Source of the DNA: Pseudomonas nicosulfuronedens
Lineage (GTDB): Bacteria > Pseudomonadota > Gammaproteobacteria > Pseudomonadales > Pseudomonadaceae
DNA length: 64,000 nt
Assembly: GCF_005877905.1 (NCBI RefSeq)
Contig: NZ_SWDV01000024.1
Location: 1-64,000, forward strand
Direction of reading: 5' to 3'
The notes beneath the pieces were generated by a model. It did not search any database and was not told the origin of the DNA. It saw only the letters and a list, made by a program, of their open reading frames with translations. The translations under genes and the position numbers were made by a program. Below are positions 17,233-29,086 of the stretch, piece after piece; position 1 is the first letter of the stretch; every line of letters starts with the position of its first letter.

Positions 17233-18144
17233 TCAGCCGGCCAGTTCCCGCAGGATCCAGTCACGGAAGCCCTTGACCCGCGGGTCGTCCGCGCTGGCCA
17301 GCGGGTACACCAGGTTGTAGGCGTAGTCCTCGGCGACCCGCACGCCCAGCTCGAACGGTTGCACCAACAGGCCCTGCTCCAGTTCACGAGCGACCATGGC
17401 GTGGTCGGCCAGCCCGACTGCGCCGCCCTCCAGCACCGCCTGCACCACGTGGCTGGTGTCCTCGAAGGTCACGCAGCCGCTGGCGTCGAAGTCTTCCACG
17501 CCGGCCGCTGCCATCCAGCGCGACCAGTCCGGCCAGGCCGCACCTTCGGTTTCGCACACCACGTGGCACAGCGTATGGGCCTGCAGGTCACGCGGCTCGC
17601 GCAAGGGTGGGCCGTCTTCCAGCAGGCTGGGGCAGCACACCGGAACGATCTGGGTATCGAACAGGCGCTCGGCCTGCAGGCCGGGGTAGCGCCCGCTGCC
17701 GAAACGGATTGCCAGGTCGATATCGTCGACAGCGAAATCCCGCAACTCGTCGCTGACGTCAAAGCTGAGCTTCAAACCAGGATGCAGCGCGCGGAACTTC
17801 GGCAGGCGCGGCAGCAGCCAGTGGGTGGCGAAGCGTGCGGTGAGCGATACCCGCAGTTGCTCCGAGGTGCGCGCCAGCCTCCGCGCCCGCACGGTGGCGC
17901 GGTGCAGCAGCTCAAGGGATTCCGCTGCCGCTTCCAGTAGCAAGGCGCCCGCCGGGGTCAGCTGGATGCTGCGACTGGTACGCACGAACAGGCCGAGGCC
18001 GAGCTGGTCTTCCAGCTCCTTGATCTGGTGGCTGACCGCCGCTGGCGTGAGACCGACTTCATCGGCGGCGCGGGTGAAATTCAGGTGGCGGCCGGCGGCC
18101 TCGAAGGTGCGCAGCGAGCGGATACCGGGAAACGAGCGGCTCAT
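17233..18144 (-). CDS. LysR-family transcriptional regulator (GcvA-like)
   Basis: The 303-residue protein has an N-terminal winged helix-turn-helix (about residues 8-65; LRTFEAAGRHLNFTRAADEV, then LTPAAVSHQIKELED) and a LysR substrate-binding domain. The pattern FATHWLLPRLPKFRALHPGL is typical of the GcvA-like branch. It is divergent from the class IV aminotransferase gene at 18282 across a 137-base gap, so it probably controls that gene. The inducer is unknown. The stop lies one base after that of the lipoprotein gene. Confidence 0.92.
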   Translation of the reverse strand: MSRSFPGIRSLRTFEAAGRHLNFTRAADEVGLTPAAVSHQIKELEDQLGLGLFVRTSRSIQLTPAGALLLEAAAESLELLHRATVRARRLARTSEQLRVSLTARFATHWLLPRLPKFRALHPGLKLSFDVSDELRDFAVDDIDLAIRFGSGRYPGLQAERLFDTQIVPVCCPSLLEDGPPLREPRDLQAHTLCHVVCETEGAAWPDWSRWMAAAGVEDFDASGCVTFEDTSHVVQAVLEGGAVGLADHAMVARELEQGLLVQPFELGVRVAEDYAYNLVYPLASADDPRVKGFRDWILRELAG

Positions 18145-18281
18145 CGATCTTCAAATCCTGCTTGATGATCCGTCGAGAAATACTCGTTTCTCCCGGCTTC
18201 GTCAAAGGCCGATAGTGGGACCACCTTGAAGATTCCCTTGAAGGTTCTCCAGAAGAAAACCGAGCAGAGGAAGCCAGCGCC

Positions 18282-19097
18282 ATGTCAGCCGCCATCCATC
18301 CCTACATCACCCAGCGCAACACCCAGCCCGCCAGTGCCGACGACCTCGCGCCCCTGGCTTTTGCGGGCTATGCCCACTTCACTGCCATGCAGGTGCGCGG
18401 CGGTGGCATCCGCGGCCTGGACCTGCACCTGGAGCGCCTGCGCAAGGCCTCGCAGCGCCTGTTCGGCCAGAGTCATGCCGACGAGGAAATCTGCGCCGCC
18501 TTGCGCGCTGCGCTGGAGCAGGCGCCGGACGATACTTCGCTGATGGCCACGGTGTACTCGCCCGCGGGGGAATTCACCGTAGCCGGCCCCGAGCACCGCC
18601 CCGAACTGCTGGTGCGTACCGCGCCGCCGTCGGACGGTCCGCAGGGCCCTCTGTCACTGGCCATCGCCGGCCACGAACGGGTGCTGCCGGAGATCAAACA
18701 CGTCGGCGAGATCGCCAAGACCTGGTACCTGCGCGAAGCGGTGGCCGCCGGATTCGACGATGCAGTGTTCACCGACCACCGTGGCCGTTTCAGCGAGGCG
18801 ACCATCTGGAACCTGGCGTTCTGGGATGGGGAAACCGTGGTCTGGCCAAGGGCGAAGATGCTCACCGGGACGACCATGGGCATCCTCCAGCGGCAACTGG
18901 AACACCTGGGCGTGCGCCAGGTGACCCGTGCCATCGACCCGCAGGATCTGCCCGGCCTGAGCGGCGCGGTGGTGATGAACTCCTGGACGCCAGCAGTACC
19001 GGTGAAGCGTATCGGCGATGCAGAGATCCCGTCGGCGCCGGAGTTCGTCGAGTTACTGCGCAGCGCCTTCGAAGCGGAGCCTCGTGTGAGGCCCTGA
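18282..19097 (+). CDS. Class IV aminotransferase (PLP-dependent, BCAT/ADC-lyase fold)
   Basis: The 271-residue enzyme fits fold-type IV PLP proteins: a likely Schiff-base lysine in EIKHVGEIAKTWYLREA (K of IKH), then DDAVFTDHRGRFSEATIWNLAF, the segment with the conserved Glu and Asn, and TGTTMGILQRQL for the phosphate-binding loop. It could be an amino-acid transaminase or an aminodeoxychorismate-lyase-like enzyme; substrate is not clear. An AGAGGAAG ribosome site precedes the ATG. The divergent LysR gene is its likely regulator. Confidence 0.85.
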   Translation: MSAAIHPYITQRNTQPASADDLAPLAFAGYAHFTAMQVRGGGIRGLDLHLERLRKASQRLFGQSHADEEICAALRAALEQAPDDTSLMATVYSPAGEFTVAGPEHRPELLVRTAPPSDGPQGPLSLAIAGHERVLPEIKHVGEIAKTWYLREAVAAGFDDAVFTDHRGRFSEATIWNLAFWDGETVVWPRAKMLTGTTMGILQRQLEHLGVRQVTRAIDPQDLPGLSGAVVMNSWTPAVPVKRIGDAEIPSAPEFVELLRSAFEAEPRVRP

Positions 19098-19106
19098 GGC
19101 GTGGGC

Positions 19107-19180
19107 GGTTCGCGAGCAAGCTCGCTCCTACAAAAAGCCGCGTGCATGCCCCTGTAGGAGCGAGCTTGCTCGCGAACATA
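19107..19180. repeat. REP pair (two inverted REP elements)
   Basis: Two oppositely oriented copies of the Pseudomonas REP core face each other: GGTTCGCGAGCAAGCTCGCT then CCTACA, and TGTAGGAGCGAGCTTGCTCG then CGAAC, with about 22 bases between. The pair lies between the convergent aminotransferase and quinone reductase genes, the usual place for such elements. Confidence 0.9.
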
Positions 19181-19183
19181 AGG

Positions 19184-19972
19184 TCAATCCAGATGCGCTG
19201 CGAAGCCAGTGGCGCCCTGGTTGATCTCTTCCCGCAAGGTCAGCGCGGGAATTTCGTAGTCGCCGCCGTTCTGCCGGCGGAAGGGGATGGGTGTGGTGGT
19301 CTGGAGGTTGTCCAGGCGCTCACCCAGCTCCCGCTCGATCTGCGCGTAGCGCTCGGCATCCACACGGCTGGTGCGATAGACCAGGTAGGGCGGCAGCACG
19401 TCGAATCCGGGGTAGTGCAGCACGCCGTGGTGGATCGGGAACAACAGGTCGTCGATCGGCCCGTTGATGCCGCGCGCGCTGTAGTGGGATTCCCAACCAC
19501 CGGTGGTGACCACCAGCATGGCACGCTTGCCGGCCAGGTTACCTTCGCCGTAGCGGTCGCCCCAGCGAGCATCGGAGTGCTCGCCGACGCCATAGGCAAA
19601 ACCATAGGCGTAGACCCGTTCGAACCAGCCCTTGAGGATTGCCGGCAGGGTGAACCACCACATCGGGAACTGCAGGATCACCGTGTCGGCCCAGCGCAGT
19701 TTTTCCTGTTCGGCGGCAATGTCGCTGCTCTGCCGGCCTGCGGCGTAGGCGCGCTTGGAGTCCAGCGATGGATCGAAACGCGCATCGGGGTCGCGGTCGA
19801 GGCTGTCGGAGGAGTCCAGCGTGGCTTTCCAGTTCATCGCGTAAAGGTCGGAGACCTGCACTTCATGGCCGGCGGCCTGCAGGTGGCGTACGGCGAAATC
19901 CTTCAGCGAACCATTGAGGGAGCGCGGTTCGGGGTGTGCGTAGACAATCAGTACGTTCATGGAGGCGGTCAT
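19184..19972 (-). CDS. NAD(P)H quinone reductase, flavodoxin-like fold
   Basis: The 262-residue flavoprotein belongs to the NQO/MdaB/KefF-type family (PF02525): NVLIVYAHPEPRSLNGSL at the start (FMN or FAD phosphate site), then VILQFPMWWFTLPAILKGWF and LVVTTGGWESHYSARG. It would transfer two electrons from NAD(P)H to quinones or electrophiles. A second start at 19960 (MNVLIVY) gives the usual family N terminus and is equally possible; neither start has a strong ribosome site. The divergent LysR gene at 20051 is its probable regulator. Confidence 0.88.
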   Translation of the reverse strand: MTASMNVLIVYAHPEPRSLNGSLKDFAVRHLQAAGHEVQVSDLYAMNWKATLDSSDSLDRDPDARFDPSLDSKRAYAAGRQSSDIAAEQEKLRWADTVILQFPMWWFTLPAILKGWFERVYAYGFAYGVGEHSDARWGDRYGEGNLAGKRAMLVVTTGGWESHYSARGINGPIDDLLFPIHHGVLHYPGFDVLPPYLVYRTSRVDAERYAQIERELGERLDNLQTTTPIPFRRQNGGDYEIPALTLREEINQGATGFAAHLD

Positions 19973-20050
19973 CCGTCAGGTGGGAATGGACGCAGGATGG
20001 GATGTTCAGCGGTATAGTTGAAATGAATATCCGAAATCCCAGGTATATGG

Positions 20051-20944
20051 ATGACTAATCTACGGCGTCTCGACCTCAACCTGCTCGTCACCCTCGACGT
20101 GCTGTTGCGTGAGCACAACGTGACCCGCGCAGCCGAACAGCTGAACTTTTCGCAGCCCTCGGTAAGCGTGCACCTGGCCAAGCTGCGCGACATGTTCGGC
20201 GATCCGCTGTTGTTGCCAGGACCGCGCGGCATGCGCCCGACAGCGCGGGCCGAGTCCTTGCGCGAACCCCTGCGCATCGCCCTGGAGGCGCTGGAGCAGG
20301 CGGTGGCGCCGTCAGCACCCTTCGACCCGGCCCAGGCGGACAATATCTGGCGCATCGCCGCGACGGACTACGGGGAATCCACCATCCTGCTGCCGGCGTT
20401 GAGCGCCATTCGCGGCAGCGCTCCAGGCACTCGTCTGGCGCTGCTGGAGCTATCCCCGCCGCGCATCGCCCGGCAGGCGGAGCAGGGTGATATCGACCTG
20501 GCCTTCCACACCACCGAGGGCAGCCCGCCGGGAATGCGCCGCCGAACACTGTTCAGCGAGCGCTATGTGCTGGCCGGCCGCGCCGGGCACCCGAAGCTCA
20601 AGCGCAAGCCGACCCTGGCGCAGTTCTGCCAGCTGGAACATGTGATGGTGTCGCCCGATGGCGGCGGATTCAGCGGCGTGACCGACGAGACGCTGGCGGC
20701 GGTCGGCCTGAGCCGACGCGTGGCGCTGTCGGTGCCGCATTTTCTCTTCGTCATCTCGGCACTTGCCAGTAGCGACCTGGTGGCGATGGTGCCGGCGCGG
20801 CTGGTGCGGGAAAACCCGGCGCTGCGCGTAGTGGAAGCGCCGGTGGAGGTGCCGGGTTACGAGATGTCGATGCTCTGGGACGAGCGTTCGCACCGCGACC
20901 CGGCGCATCGCTGGTTGCGCGAGCAGATTGCCGGGGCGGTGTAG
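20051..20944 (+). CDS. LysR-family transcriptional regulator (NodD/NahR-like branch)
   Basis: The 297-residue protein starts LRRLDLNLLVTLDVLLREHN and continues VTRAAEQLNFSQPSVSVHLA, the N-terminal DNA-binding domain typical of the NahR/NodD/LinR branch. A LysR co-inducer domain follows. It is divergent from the quinone reductase gene, with 78 bases between starts, the classic LysR-target arrangement. The inducer is unknown but may be an electrophile or quinone, given the target. Confidence 0.92.
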   Translation: MTNLRRLDLNLLVTLDVLLREHNVTRAAEQLNFSQPSVSVHLAKLRDMFGDPLLLPGPRGMRPTARAESLREPLRIALEALEQAVAPSAPFDPAQADNIWRIAATDYGESTILLPALSAIRGSAPGTRLALLELSPPRIARQAEQGDIDLAFHTTEGSPPGMRRRTLFSERYVLAGRAGHPKLKRKPTLAQFCQLEHVMVSPDGGGFSGVTDETLAAVGLSRRVALSVPHFLFVISALASSDLVAMVPARLVRENPALRVVEAPVEVPGYEMSMLWDERSHRDPAHRWLREQIAGAV

Positions 20945-21020
20945 CGGTACGCCGAAGTTGGCCCGCTCCTACAGGGAGATGCCGGTCAGCTCACTTCTTG
21001 AAGCGTGTCTGCAGCAGCTT

Positions 21021-21100
21021 CGTAGGATGGGTGGAGCGCAGCGATACCCATGCTGAGGTTCCGTGAGTGAAGGGTATCGCTGCGCTCCACGCCATCCTGC
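21021..21100. repeat. Imperfect palindrome, copy 3 of the four-copy family
   Basis: Left arm CGTAGGATGGGTGGAGCGCA then GCGATACCCAT; right arm AGGGTATCGCTGCGCTCCAC then GCCATCCTGC. It lies between the convergent LysR gene (ends 20944) and pfeE (ends 21121). A half REP element (CCCGCTCCTACAGGG) is at about 20960. Confidence 0.8.
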
Positions 21101-21120
21101 AAGCGTGCCTGGAGGTGGCG

Positions 21121-24272
<3,152 letters not shown>

Positions 24273-24308
24273 CGGTGATCTCCGAAGGAGGACGATTACT
24301 AAGAGATC

Positions 24309-24330
24309 ACAAATGATAATGACTGCTATT
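24309..24330 (-). promoter_or_regulatory. Fur-box-like sequence in the pfeA promoter region
   Basis: The + strand contains ACAAATGATAATGACTGCTA, with the ATGATAATGA core of Fur sites. It lies in the 81-base gap between pfeS and pfeA. A PfeR site is also expected here but cannot be recognised by eye. Confidence 0.65.
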
Positions 24331-24353
24331 TGCTAGTAAAGCGCATTAACTTT

Positions 24354-25721
24354 CTAAACACTTGCGATGGAATGCTTGTCCGCGGCGGCGGGTAACAGCA
24401 GGTGCAGACAGAGCCCACGTTTGCCGTTCTCCGCCCACAGGCGCCCATCGGCCAGCTCGACGCCGCGCCGGGCGATGGCCAGTCCGAGCCCGAAGCCGCT
24501 GGATTCGGACGGTTGCAGCCGCTGGTAGGGCTGGAAAATACGTTCGAGGTCTTCCTCGGCGACACCGGGTCCGTCGTCGCTCACGCACAGGTGCCAGAAG
24601 TTGCCGTCGCGCCAGCCGTCCAGGCGCACGCTGCCGCCGCGCGGTGAGTGACGGATGCCATTGCGCAGCAGGTTCTCGATGGCCTGGGCGAAGCTGTCCA
24701 GGTGCACCTGCACCACGCATTCGGTGCCCAGCGAGCAGGGCAGGCGCTCGGTGTCCCAGCCGCTTTCGAAACAGGCGTCCTCGCGCAGCGCTTCCCACAC
24801 CGAGAGCACCAGCACCGGCTCGCGCTCCAGCTGCGGGCGCTCGGTGTCCATCCAGGCAAGGTCCAGGGTGTCTTCCAGCAGACGCTGCATGTCGTTGATC
24901 TCGCGATCCAGGCGTTCGCGCAGCTGTTCCGGGGGCAGGTCGCTGTCGTGTGCGATGCGCAGGCGGGCCAGCGGTGTACGCAGCTCGTGGGACAAGGTAC
25001 GTAGCAACAGTCGTTGCTGGGCAAGGCTGTGGCGCAGACGCTCGGCCATGTGATCGAAGGCCAGCGCCAGTTCGCCCAGCTCGTCACGGCGGTGGGCCAG
25101 CGGTGTGCCGGGCCCTTCGCTGTCCAGATCGTCCGCCCGCAGGGCATCGGCACGGGCGCGCAGACGATTGAGTGGCAACACCAGGTGGCGATAGATCAAC
25201 AGGCCGAGGAGGGCGGCCAGCAGGGTCGGCACCACGCCATGGCTGAACAGGTGCGTCCAGGGCGTCAGGCCGCCAGGCAGCAAGCGCTCGGGGAGTTGCA
25301 TGACCAGCCGGCCGCGCTCAGGGTGCTCGGGAAACTCGATGCTGACATAGGGCAGCTCGTCCTGCAGGCGCCGGCTCATCGGCCAGTCCAGCTTGCGCAT
25401 GAAGGTCAGGTGGCTGGATTCCTCCGCCGTCAGCGGCGTGGTGCCCAGGCTCTGCAGGTGTTCGCCGATCACCGCGACCCAGGTGTCCTCGGTGGCGGAC
25501 AGCTCACGGAGGAAGCGCTCCACGCCTTCGGCGCCCTGTTGCTCCCAGACCAGTTCGGCCTGCTCGGCGTAGCGTGCGAGATAGTCGCGGTCAGACTCGC
25601 CGAGGAAGTAGGTACTGCGCTCCAGCGACAGGCCCCAGGTCCAGATCAGCCAGGTCAGCAGCAGGCAGAAACCGACCTGCAGCGCGGCGAGTTTCCACAG
25701 CAGAGGGTGGCGGCGCATCAA
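24354..25721 (-). CDS. pfeS: Sensor histidine kinase PfeS
   Basis: The 455-residue inner-membrane kinase has a first transmembrane helix (about residues 10-30), a periplasmic sensor domain, a second helix (about 160-180), a HAMP region, the phosphoacceptor motif LSHELRTPLARLRI (about residue 245) and an ATP-binding domain with NLLRNGIRHSPRGG (N box), SDDGPGVAEEDLERIF (G1) and GFGLGLAIARRG (G2). In the Pfe system it senses periplasmic ferric enterobactin and phosphorylates PfeR. Its ATG overlaps the pfeR stop by four bases (ATGA), so translation is coupled. Confidence 0.93.
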   Translation of the reverse strand: MMRRHPLLWKLAALQVGFCLLLTWLIWTWGLSLERSTYFLGESDRDYLARYAEQAELVWEQQGAEGVERFLRELSATEDTWVAVIGEHLQSLGTTPLTAEESSHLTFMRKLDWPMSRRLQDELPYVSIEFPEHPERGRLVMQLPERLLPGGLTPWTHLFSHGVVPTLLAALLGLLIYRHLVLPLNRLRARADALRADDLDSEGPGTPLAHRRDELGELALAFDHMAERLRHSLAQQRLLLRTLSHELRTPLARLRIAHDSDLPPEQLRERLDREINDMQRLLEDTLDLAWMDTERPQLEREPVLVLSVWEALREDACFESGWDTERLPCSLGTECVVQVHLDSFAQAIENLLRNGIRHSPRGGSVRLDGWRDGNFWHLCVSDDGPGVAEEDLERIFQPYQRLQPSESSGFGLGLAIARRGVELADGRLWAENGKRGLCLHLLLPAAADKHSIASV

Positions 25722-26410
25722 TGACGTTCCGCATCCACCAGGATGTAGCCTTGGCCGCGCACGGCCTGGATCTGTACCTGCTGCGCACCGATGGCGGCCA
25801 GTTTGCGGCGCAGGTTGCAGACGTGTACATCCAGCCCGCGATCCAGGCGCGTATAGGCGCGGTGCAGCACGCTCTGGTAAAGGAAGCTCTTGCTCAGCGC
25901 TTCACCAGCATGGGCGTTCAGCGTGACCAGTAGGCGGTACTCGGAGTGAGTCAGGCCCGCGTGTTCGCCATGGCGGGAAACGTCCTGCAGCTCGTCGTCG
26001 AAGTGCAGCGAGCTTTGTGCCCGTGGTGCCGTGCGCGCCCGATCCAGATTGACCCGGCGCAACAGCGCGTCGATGCGCGCGTCCAGCTCCGCGAGGCTGA
26101 AGGGCTTGGGCAGGTAGTCGTCGGCACCACGGGTAAAGCCGGTGATGCGGTCCTGTTCCGCGCCCAGGGCGGACATCAGCATCACGGGCGTGGAACGGGC
26201 GCTACGCAGCGTATCCAGCAGCGACAGGCCGTCGACGCCGGGGAGCATGATGTCCAGCAGGACCAGGTCGAAGTCATTCTGGTGGACGGCCACCAGCCCC
26301 TGGTCACCGTTGGCGCAGGTCGTGACGGCAAAGCCGCGCTGACAGAAATGACGTTCGAGGTCCAGGCGAAGACGGGAGTCGTCTTCCACCAGCAAGAGCG
26401 AAGGGGACAC
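25718..26410 (-). CDS. pfeR: Response regulator PfeR (OmpR family)
   Basis: The 230-residue regulator has a receiver domain (LLVEDDSRLRLDLERHF with the acidic pair; LVLLDIMLPGVDGLSLLDTL with the phosphoacceptor Asp; KPFSLAELDARIDAL with the conserved Lys) and an OmpR-type winged-helix domain (LTHSEYRLLVTLNAHAGEAL, then DVHVCNLRRKLAAIG). It activates pfeA when enterobactin is present. The start is GTG at 26410 with an AAGG site upstream. pfeR, pfeS, pfeA and pfeE are all in one direction. Confidence 0.93.
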   Translation of the reverse strand: MSPSLLLVEDDSRLRLDLERHFCQRGFAVTTCANGDQGLVAVHQNDFDLVLLDIMLPGVDGLSLLDTLRSARSTPVMLMSALGAEQDRITGFTRGADDYLPKPFSLAELDARIDALLRRVNLDRARTAPRAQSSLHFDDELQDVSRHGEHAGLTHSEYRLLVTLNAHAGEALSKSFLYQSVLHRAYTRLDRGLDVHVCNLRRKLAAIGAQQVQIQAVRGQGYILVDAERH

Positions 26411-26494
26411 GATAAGCCTTGATGAGAACGTTTAGCATTTGCAAATATCTCATCTCTTTCTGTCAGAAGGCAATGGATATCTGTGAAATGCCTG

Positions 26495-26944
26495 TCAGAC
26501 CCAGCGTCGCACCCGGCCGCAGAAGGCGTCGAACTCCGCACCAAACAGATCGCGCAGGGCACGCTCTTCCGGCCGGATCTGGAAGCGCCCGATGTAAAGC
26601 ACGAAGACCGCAACGCCGAGCACCGCCAGTGCGGACCCCAGGAACACGCACCAGCCCAGCAGGACAATGGCGAAGCCCAGGTACATGGGGTTGCGCGTAT
26701 GCCGGTAGATACCGACGACCACCAGCGAGGACGCGCTCTCCGGCTTCAGCGGGTTGACCGTGGTGCGGGCGCGTCGGAAGGACGCCACGCCCGCCAGACA
26801 TACTGCAACTCCTGCCAATGCCACCAGCAGGGCGAGCCAGAGACGGCTGCCCGGCTCCGTGATCGGGCGAACCGCCAACCACATCAGCAGGCCGGTGATG
26901 ATCGCCACCAGGGGCGGGGGAATACGGTGTTCCAGCCAATCCAT
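26495..26944 (-). CDS. Isoprenylcysteine carboxyl methyltransferase-family membrane protein
   Basis: The 149-residue protein has three or four transmembrane helices (PLVAIITGLLMWLAV; LALLVALAGVAVCLAGV; GFAIVLLGWCVFLGSALAV) and the family motif GIYRHTRNPMYLGFA with a later EERAL segment, which bind S-adenosylmethionine in ICMT/PEMT-like enzymes. Bacterial members methylate lipids or unknown small targets; the substrate is not known here. It stands alone between pfeR and the beta-propeller gene. Confidence 0.85.
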   Translation of the reverse strand: MDWLEHRIPPPLVAIITGLLMWLAVRPITEPGSRLWLALLVALAGVAVCLAGVASFRRARTTVNPLKPESASSLVVVGIYRHTRNPMYLGFAIVLLGWCVFLGSALAVLGVAVFVLYIGRFQIRPEERALRDLFGAEFDAFCGRVRRWV

Positions 26945-27009
26945 GCTCGCGCTCCGGGCCAGTGCGGCGGTCTCCAGTGAGGTGCCAACACTAGCCCAGA
27001 ATGCCGGGC

Positions 27010-27660
27010 TTAGCGCGGTCGACGAACTGCCCGCACCTTGCCGCTGTTGCCGCCACCGCAGTAGAAACGCTCTCCGCCGTCGGCCTCCAGGCCGGAGACA
27101 TGCACGCCCTCGGGCAGGTCCAGCTGCTCCAGGACCGCGCCAGACTGTGGGTCGATGCGCCGCAGCTCGCTGTAGGTCGACTCCGGTTCCCAGGTGCCAT
27201 GCCAGAGCTGACCCTCGACCCAGGTGACCCCGGTGACGAAACGATTTGAATCAATCGTGCGCAGGACTTCACCCGTTTCCGGGTCGATCTGATGAATCTT
27301 CCGCGCGCGGTACTCGCCAACCCAGAGCGAGCCTTCCGCCCAGGCCATGCCCGAATCACCACCATTGCCCGGTGCGGGGATGGTCGAGAGCACCTGGCCG
27401 CTGGCCGGGTCGATCTTCTGGATGCGGCTTTCGGCGATCTGGTAGAGGTACGTCCCATCGAAAGCCGTGCCGGCGTGGGCAGGGACCTCGATGGAGCGCT
27501 CCAGGCGACCGTCCTTCGGGTCGAGGCTCTGCAGGCGCTCGCCGACGGCGAACCAGACGCGCTGGCCGTCGAAGGTCAGGCCGTGGACGGCGCTGACACC
27601 GGGGAAGGGGCCATATTCCTGCAGCACCTGCGCCGGAGATTGCTTGTAGTGGGTAGTCAT
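27010..27660 (-). CDS. Beta-propeller protein, YVTN/SMP-30-like
   Basis: The 216-residue protein is made of repeated blades with the pattern QSLDPKDGRLERSI, QKIDPASGQVLSTI, HQIDPETGEVLRTI and RRIDPQSGAVLEQL, typical of propellers of the glutamine-cyclotransferase or Vgb type. It has no signal peptide. The start ATG at 27660 has an AAGGG ribosome site; a GTG 15 bases earlier is less likely. It lies just past the end of a winged-helix regulator on the same strand, so the two may be functionally linked. No enzyme activity can be assigned. Confidence 0.75.
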   Translation of the reverse strand: MTTHYKQSPAQVLQEYGPFPGVSAVHGLTFDGQRVWFAVGERLQSLDPKDGRLERSIEVPAHAGTAFDGTYLYQIAESRIQKIDPASGQVLSTIPAPGNGGDSGMAWAEGSLWVGEYRARKIHQIDPETGEVLRTIDSNRFVTGVTWVEGQLWHGTWEPESTYSELRRIDPQSGAVLEQLDLPEGVHVSGLEADGGERFYCGGGNSGKVRAVRRPR

Positions 27661-27701
27661 GGTGTAGCCCTTCACGTTGTGGGTGGGAGCCTTCAGCCTA
27701 T

Positions 27702-28898
27702 TCAGACACCGAAGGGCGCGGGGAGTAACAAGGTCGTCGCGATTCCCGGAGCCGGTGGCAGGGTCCAGCGCCGCGCACGCCCTTGCCCCAGCGCCTGCAC
27801 CCGACCGGCCAGGGCCAGCATTTCGAGGGCGCGCTGCACGCTGCGCTGGCTGGTATCCAGCGCCAGTGCCAGGGCCGAGCTGGCCCAGGCCTGACCATCG
27901 CTGAGCAGCGCCAGCACTTCAGCGTTGGCGTCCTCCAGGGGTGGCGCAAGGACCACCGGATTGGCGGCAACCAGCCCATAACCCTGAGGTGTCGATTCGA
28001 TTCCCGCCCTGGGTTGCAGCAGGCGCCGCAAGCGGCCGATCTCCACCCGCAGGCGCGCCCGGTGGGTTTCGTCCGGATGACGGGTACGGAACACCCGGCC
28101 GATCAGTTCGACGCGCGATACATCGCCGGGCCAGGCTTCGGCCAGCGCGCGGGCAAGGGCGAAGAGCACCGGCCGGCTGCCCAGTGACAGATCGCCAATA
28201 CGGTTGCGGCCGGCGTCCACCACCAGGGCGTCGGAGCGCAGCAGGCTCTCCACTTCATCCAGCGACAGCAGACACGCGTTGTGGCGGTCGATCCGCCGCG
28301 CGGCCGGTGCCTCGAGCAGGCGCTGTGCCTGCTCGACTTCGGCGCGCAGGGCGGGAATGGCGGCCGTCGCAGCCGCCTCGGCGGCCAGGCGCAGAGCGCT
28401 TCGTGCCTCGCCCGCTCGAAGTCGGCGGACGGCGATGCCGGCGGCGATCAGCCAATGCACTGCGCGCAAGGGCGCCGACAGCGATTCCGGAACCGACTCG
28501 GCGAGCGCGGTATCGGCTCGATCGAATTGACCGATCAGCAGCGCGCGGCGAATCAGCAGGTAGCGGGCATGGGCGGCATTGATCGTATCGCCATGGGCCT
28601 GCAACACCTGCGCTGCCTGTTCCAGTGGTCCGGTCGGCCAGTTCAGCTCGCGGCTGGCCAGCGCCACTTCCGCCTCTGCCACCCGGCAGCGGGCGCGCTC
28701 CATGGGTTCGTGGCCACCGAAGGCGCGGGCGGCGCGGCGCAGCAGGGTGCGGGCACGAGGGAAATCACCCAGTTGGGCCATGGCGATACCCCGAAGCGCG
28801 AGAGCAGGCGCGTCTTCCCGCAGGGCCACTCGATTCAGCGCGCCCAGCGGATCTCCGGCGGCCAGCGCGCAGGCCGCCGCCGTGATCAGCGAATCCAT
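27702..28898 (-). CDS. Winged-helix regulator with N-terminal TPR-like region
   Basis: The 398-residue protein has an alpha-helical, alanine-rich N-terminal half (about residues 1-205) that looks like TPR-type repeats, then a segment resembling an OmpR-type winged helix (about 230-310; SRVELIGRVFRTRHPDETHR, then RLRVEIGRLRRLL) and a C-terminal helix-turn-helix-like part (SALALALDTSQRSVQRALEM). This domain set suggests a transcriptional regulator without a receiver. Neighbours are the propeller gene downstream and an SRPBCC gene divergent at 29087, the likely targets. The ligand is unknown. Confidence 0.75.
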   Translation of the reverse strand: MDSLITAAACALAAGDPLGALNRVALREDAPALALRGIAMAQLGDFPRARTLLRRAARAFGGHEPMERARCRVAEAEVALASRELNWPTGPLEQAAQVLQAHGDTINAAHARYLLIRRALLIGQFDRADTALAESVPESLSAPLRAVHWLIAAGIAVRRLRAGEARSALRLAAEAAATAAIPALRAEVEQAQRLLEAPAARRIDRHNACLLSLDEVESLLRSDALVVDAGRNRIGDLSLGSRPVLFALARALAEAWPGDVSRVELIGRVFRTRHPDETHRARLRVEIGRLRRLLQPRAGIESTPQGYGLVAANPVVLAPPLEDANAEVLALLSDGQAWASSALALALDTSQRSVQRALEMLALAGRVQALGQGRARRWTLPPAPGIATTLLLPAPFGV

Positions 28899-29086
28899 GG
28901 AAATCCCACCCCCCTTGCCACCCCCGCCATGAGCCTGAGGCCCAGTCTATGCCATGGCCTTCACCCAGGCCTGCCGGCGCCTTGCGCGTACTGGCTGGAA
29001 CGCTGTCGGATCACATGAATTGGCGCGGTGGCGGATCAGCGTCCACGCTATTCCCGCCGCCATGCCCTGGAGAAAAGGAGAGCAGC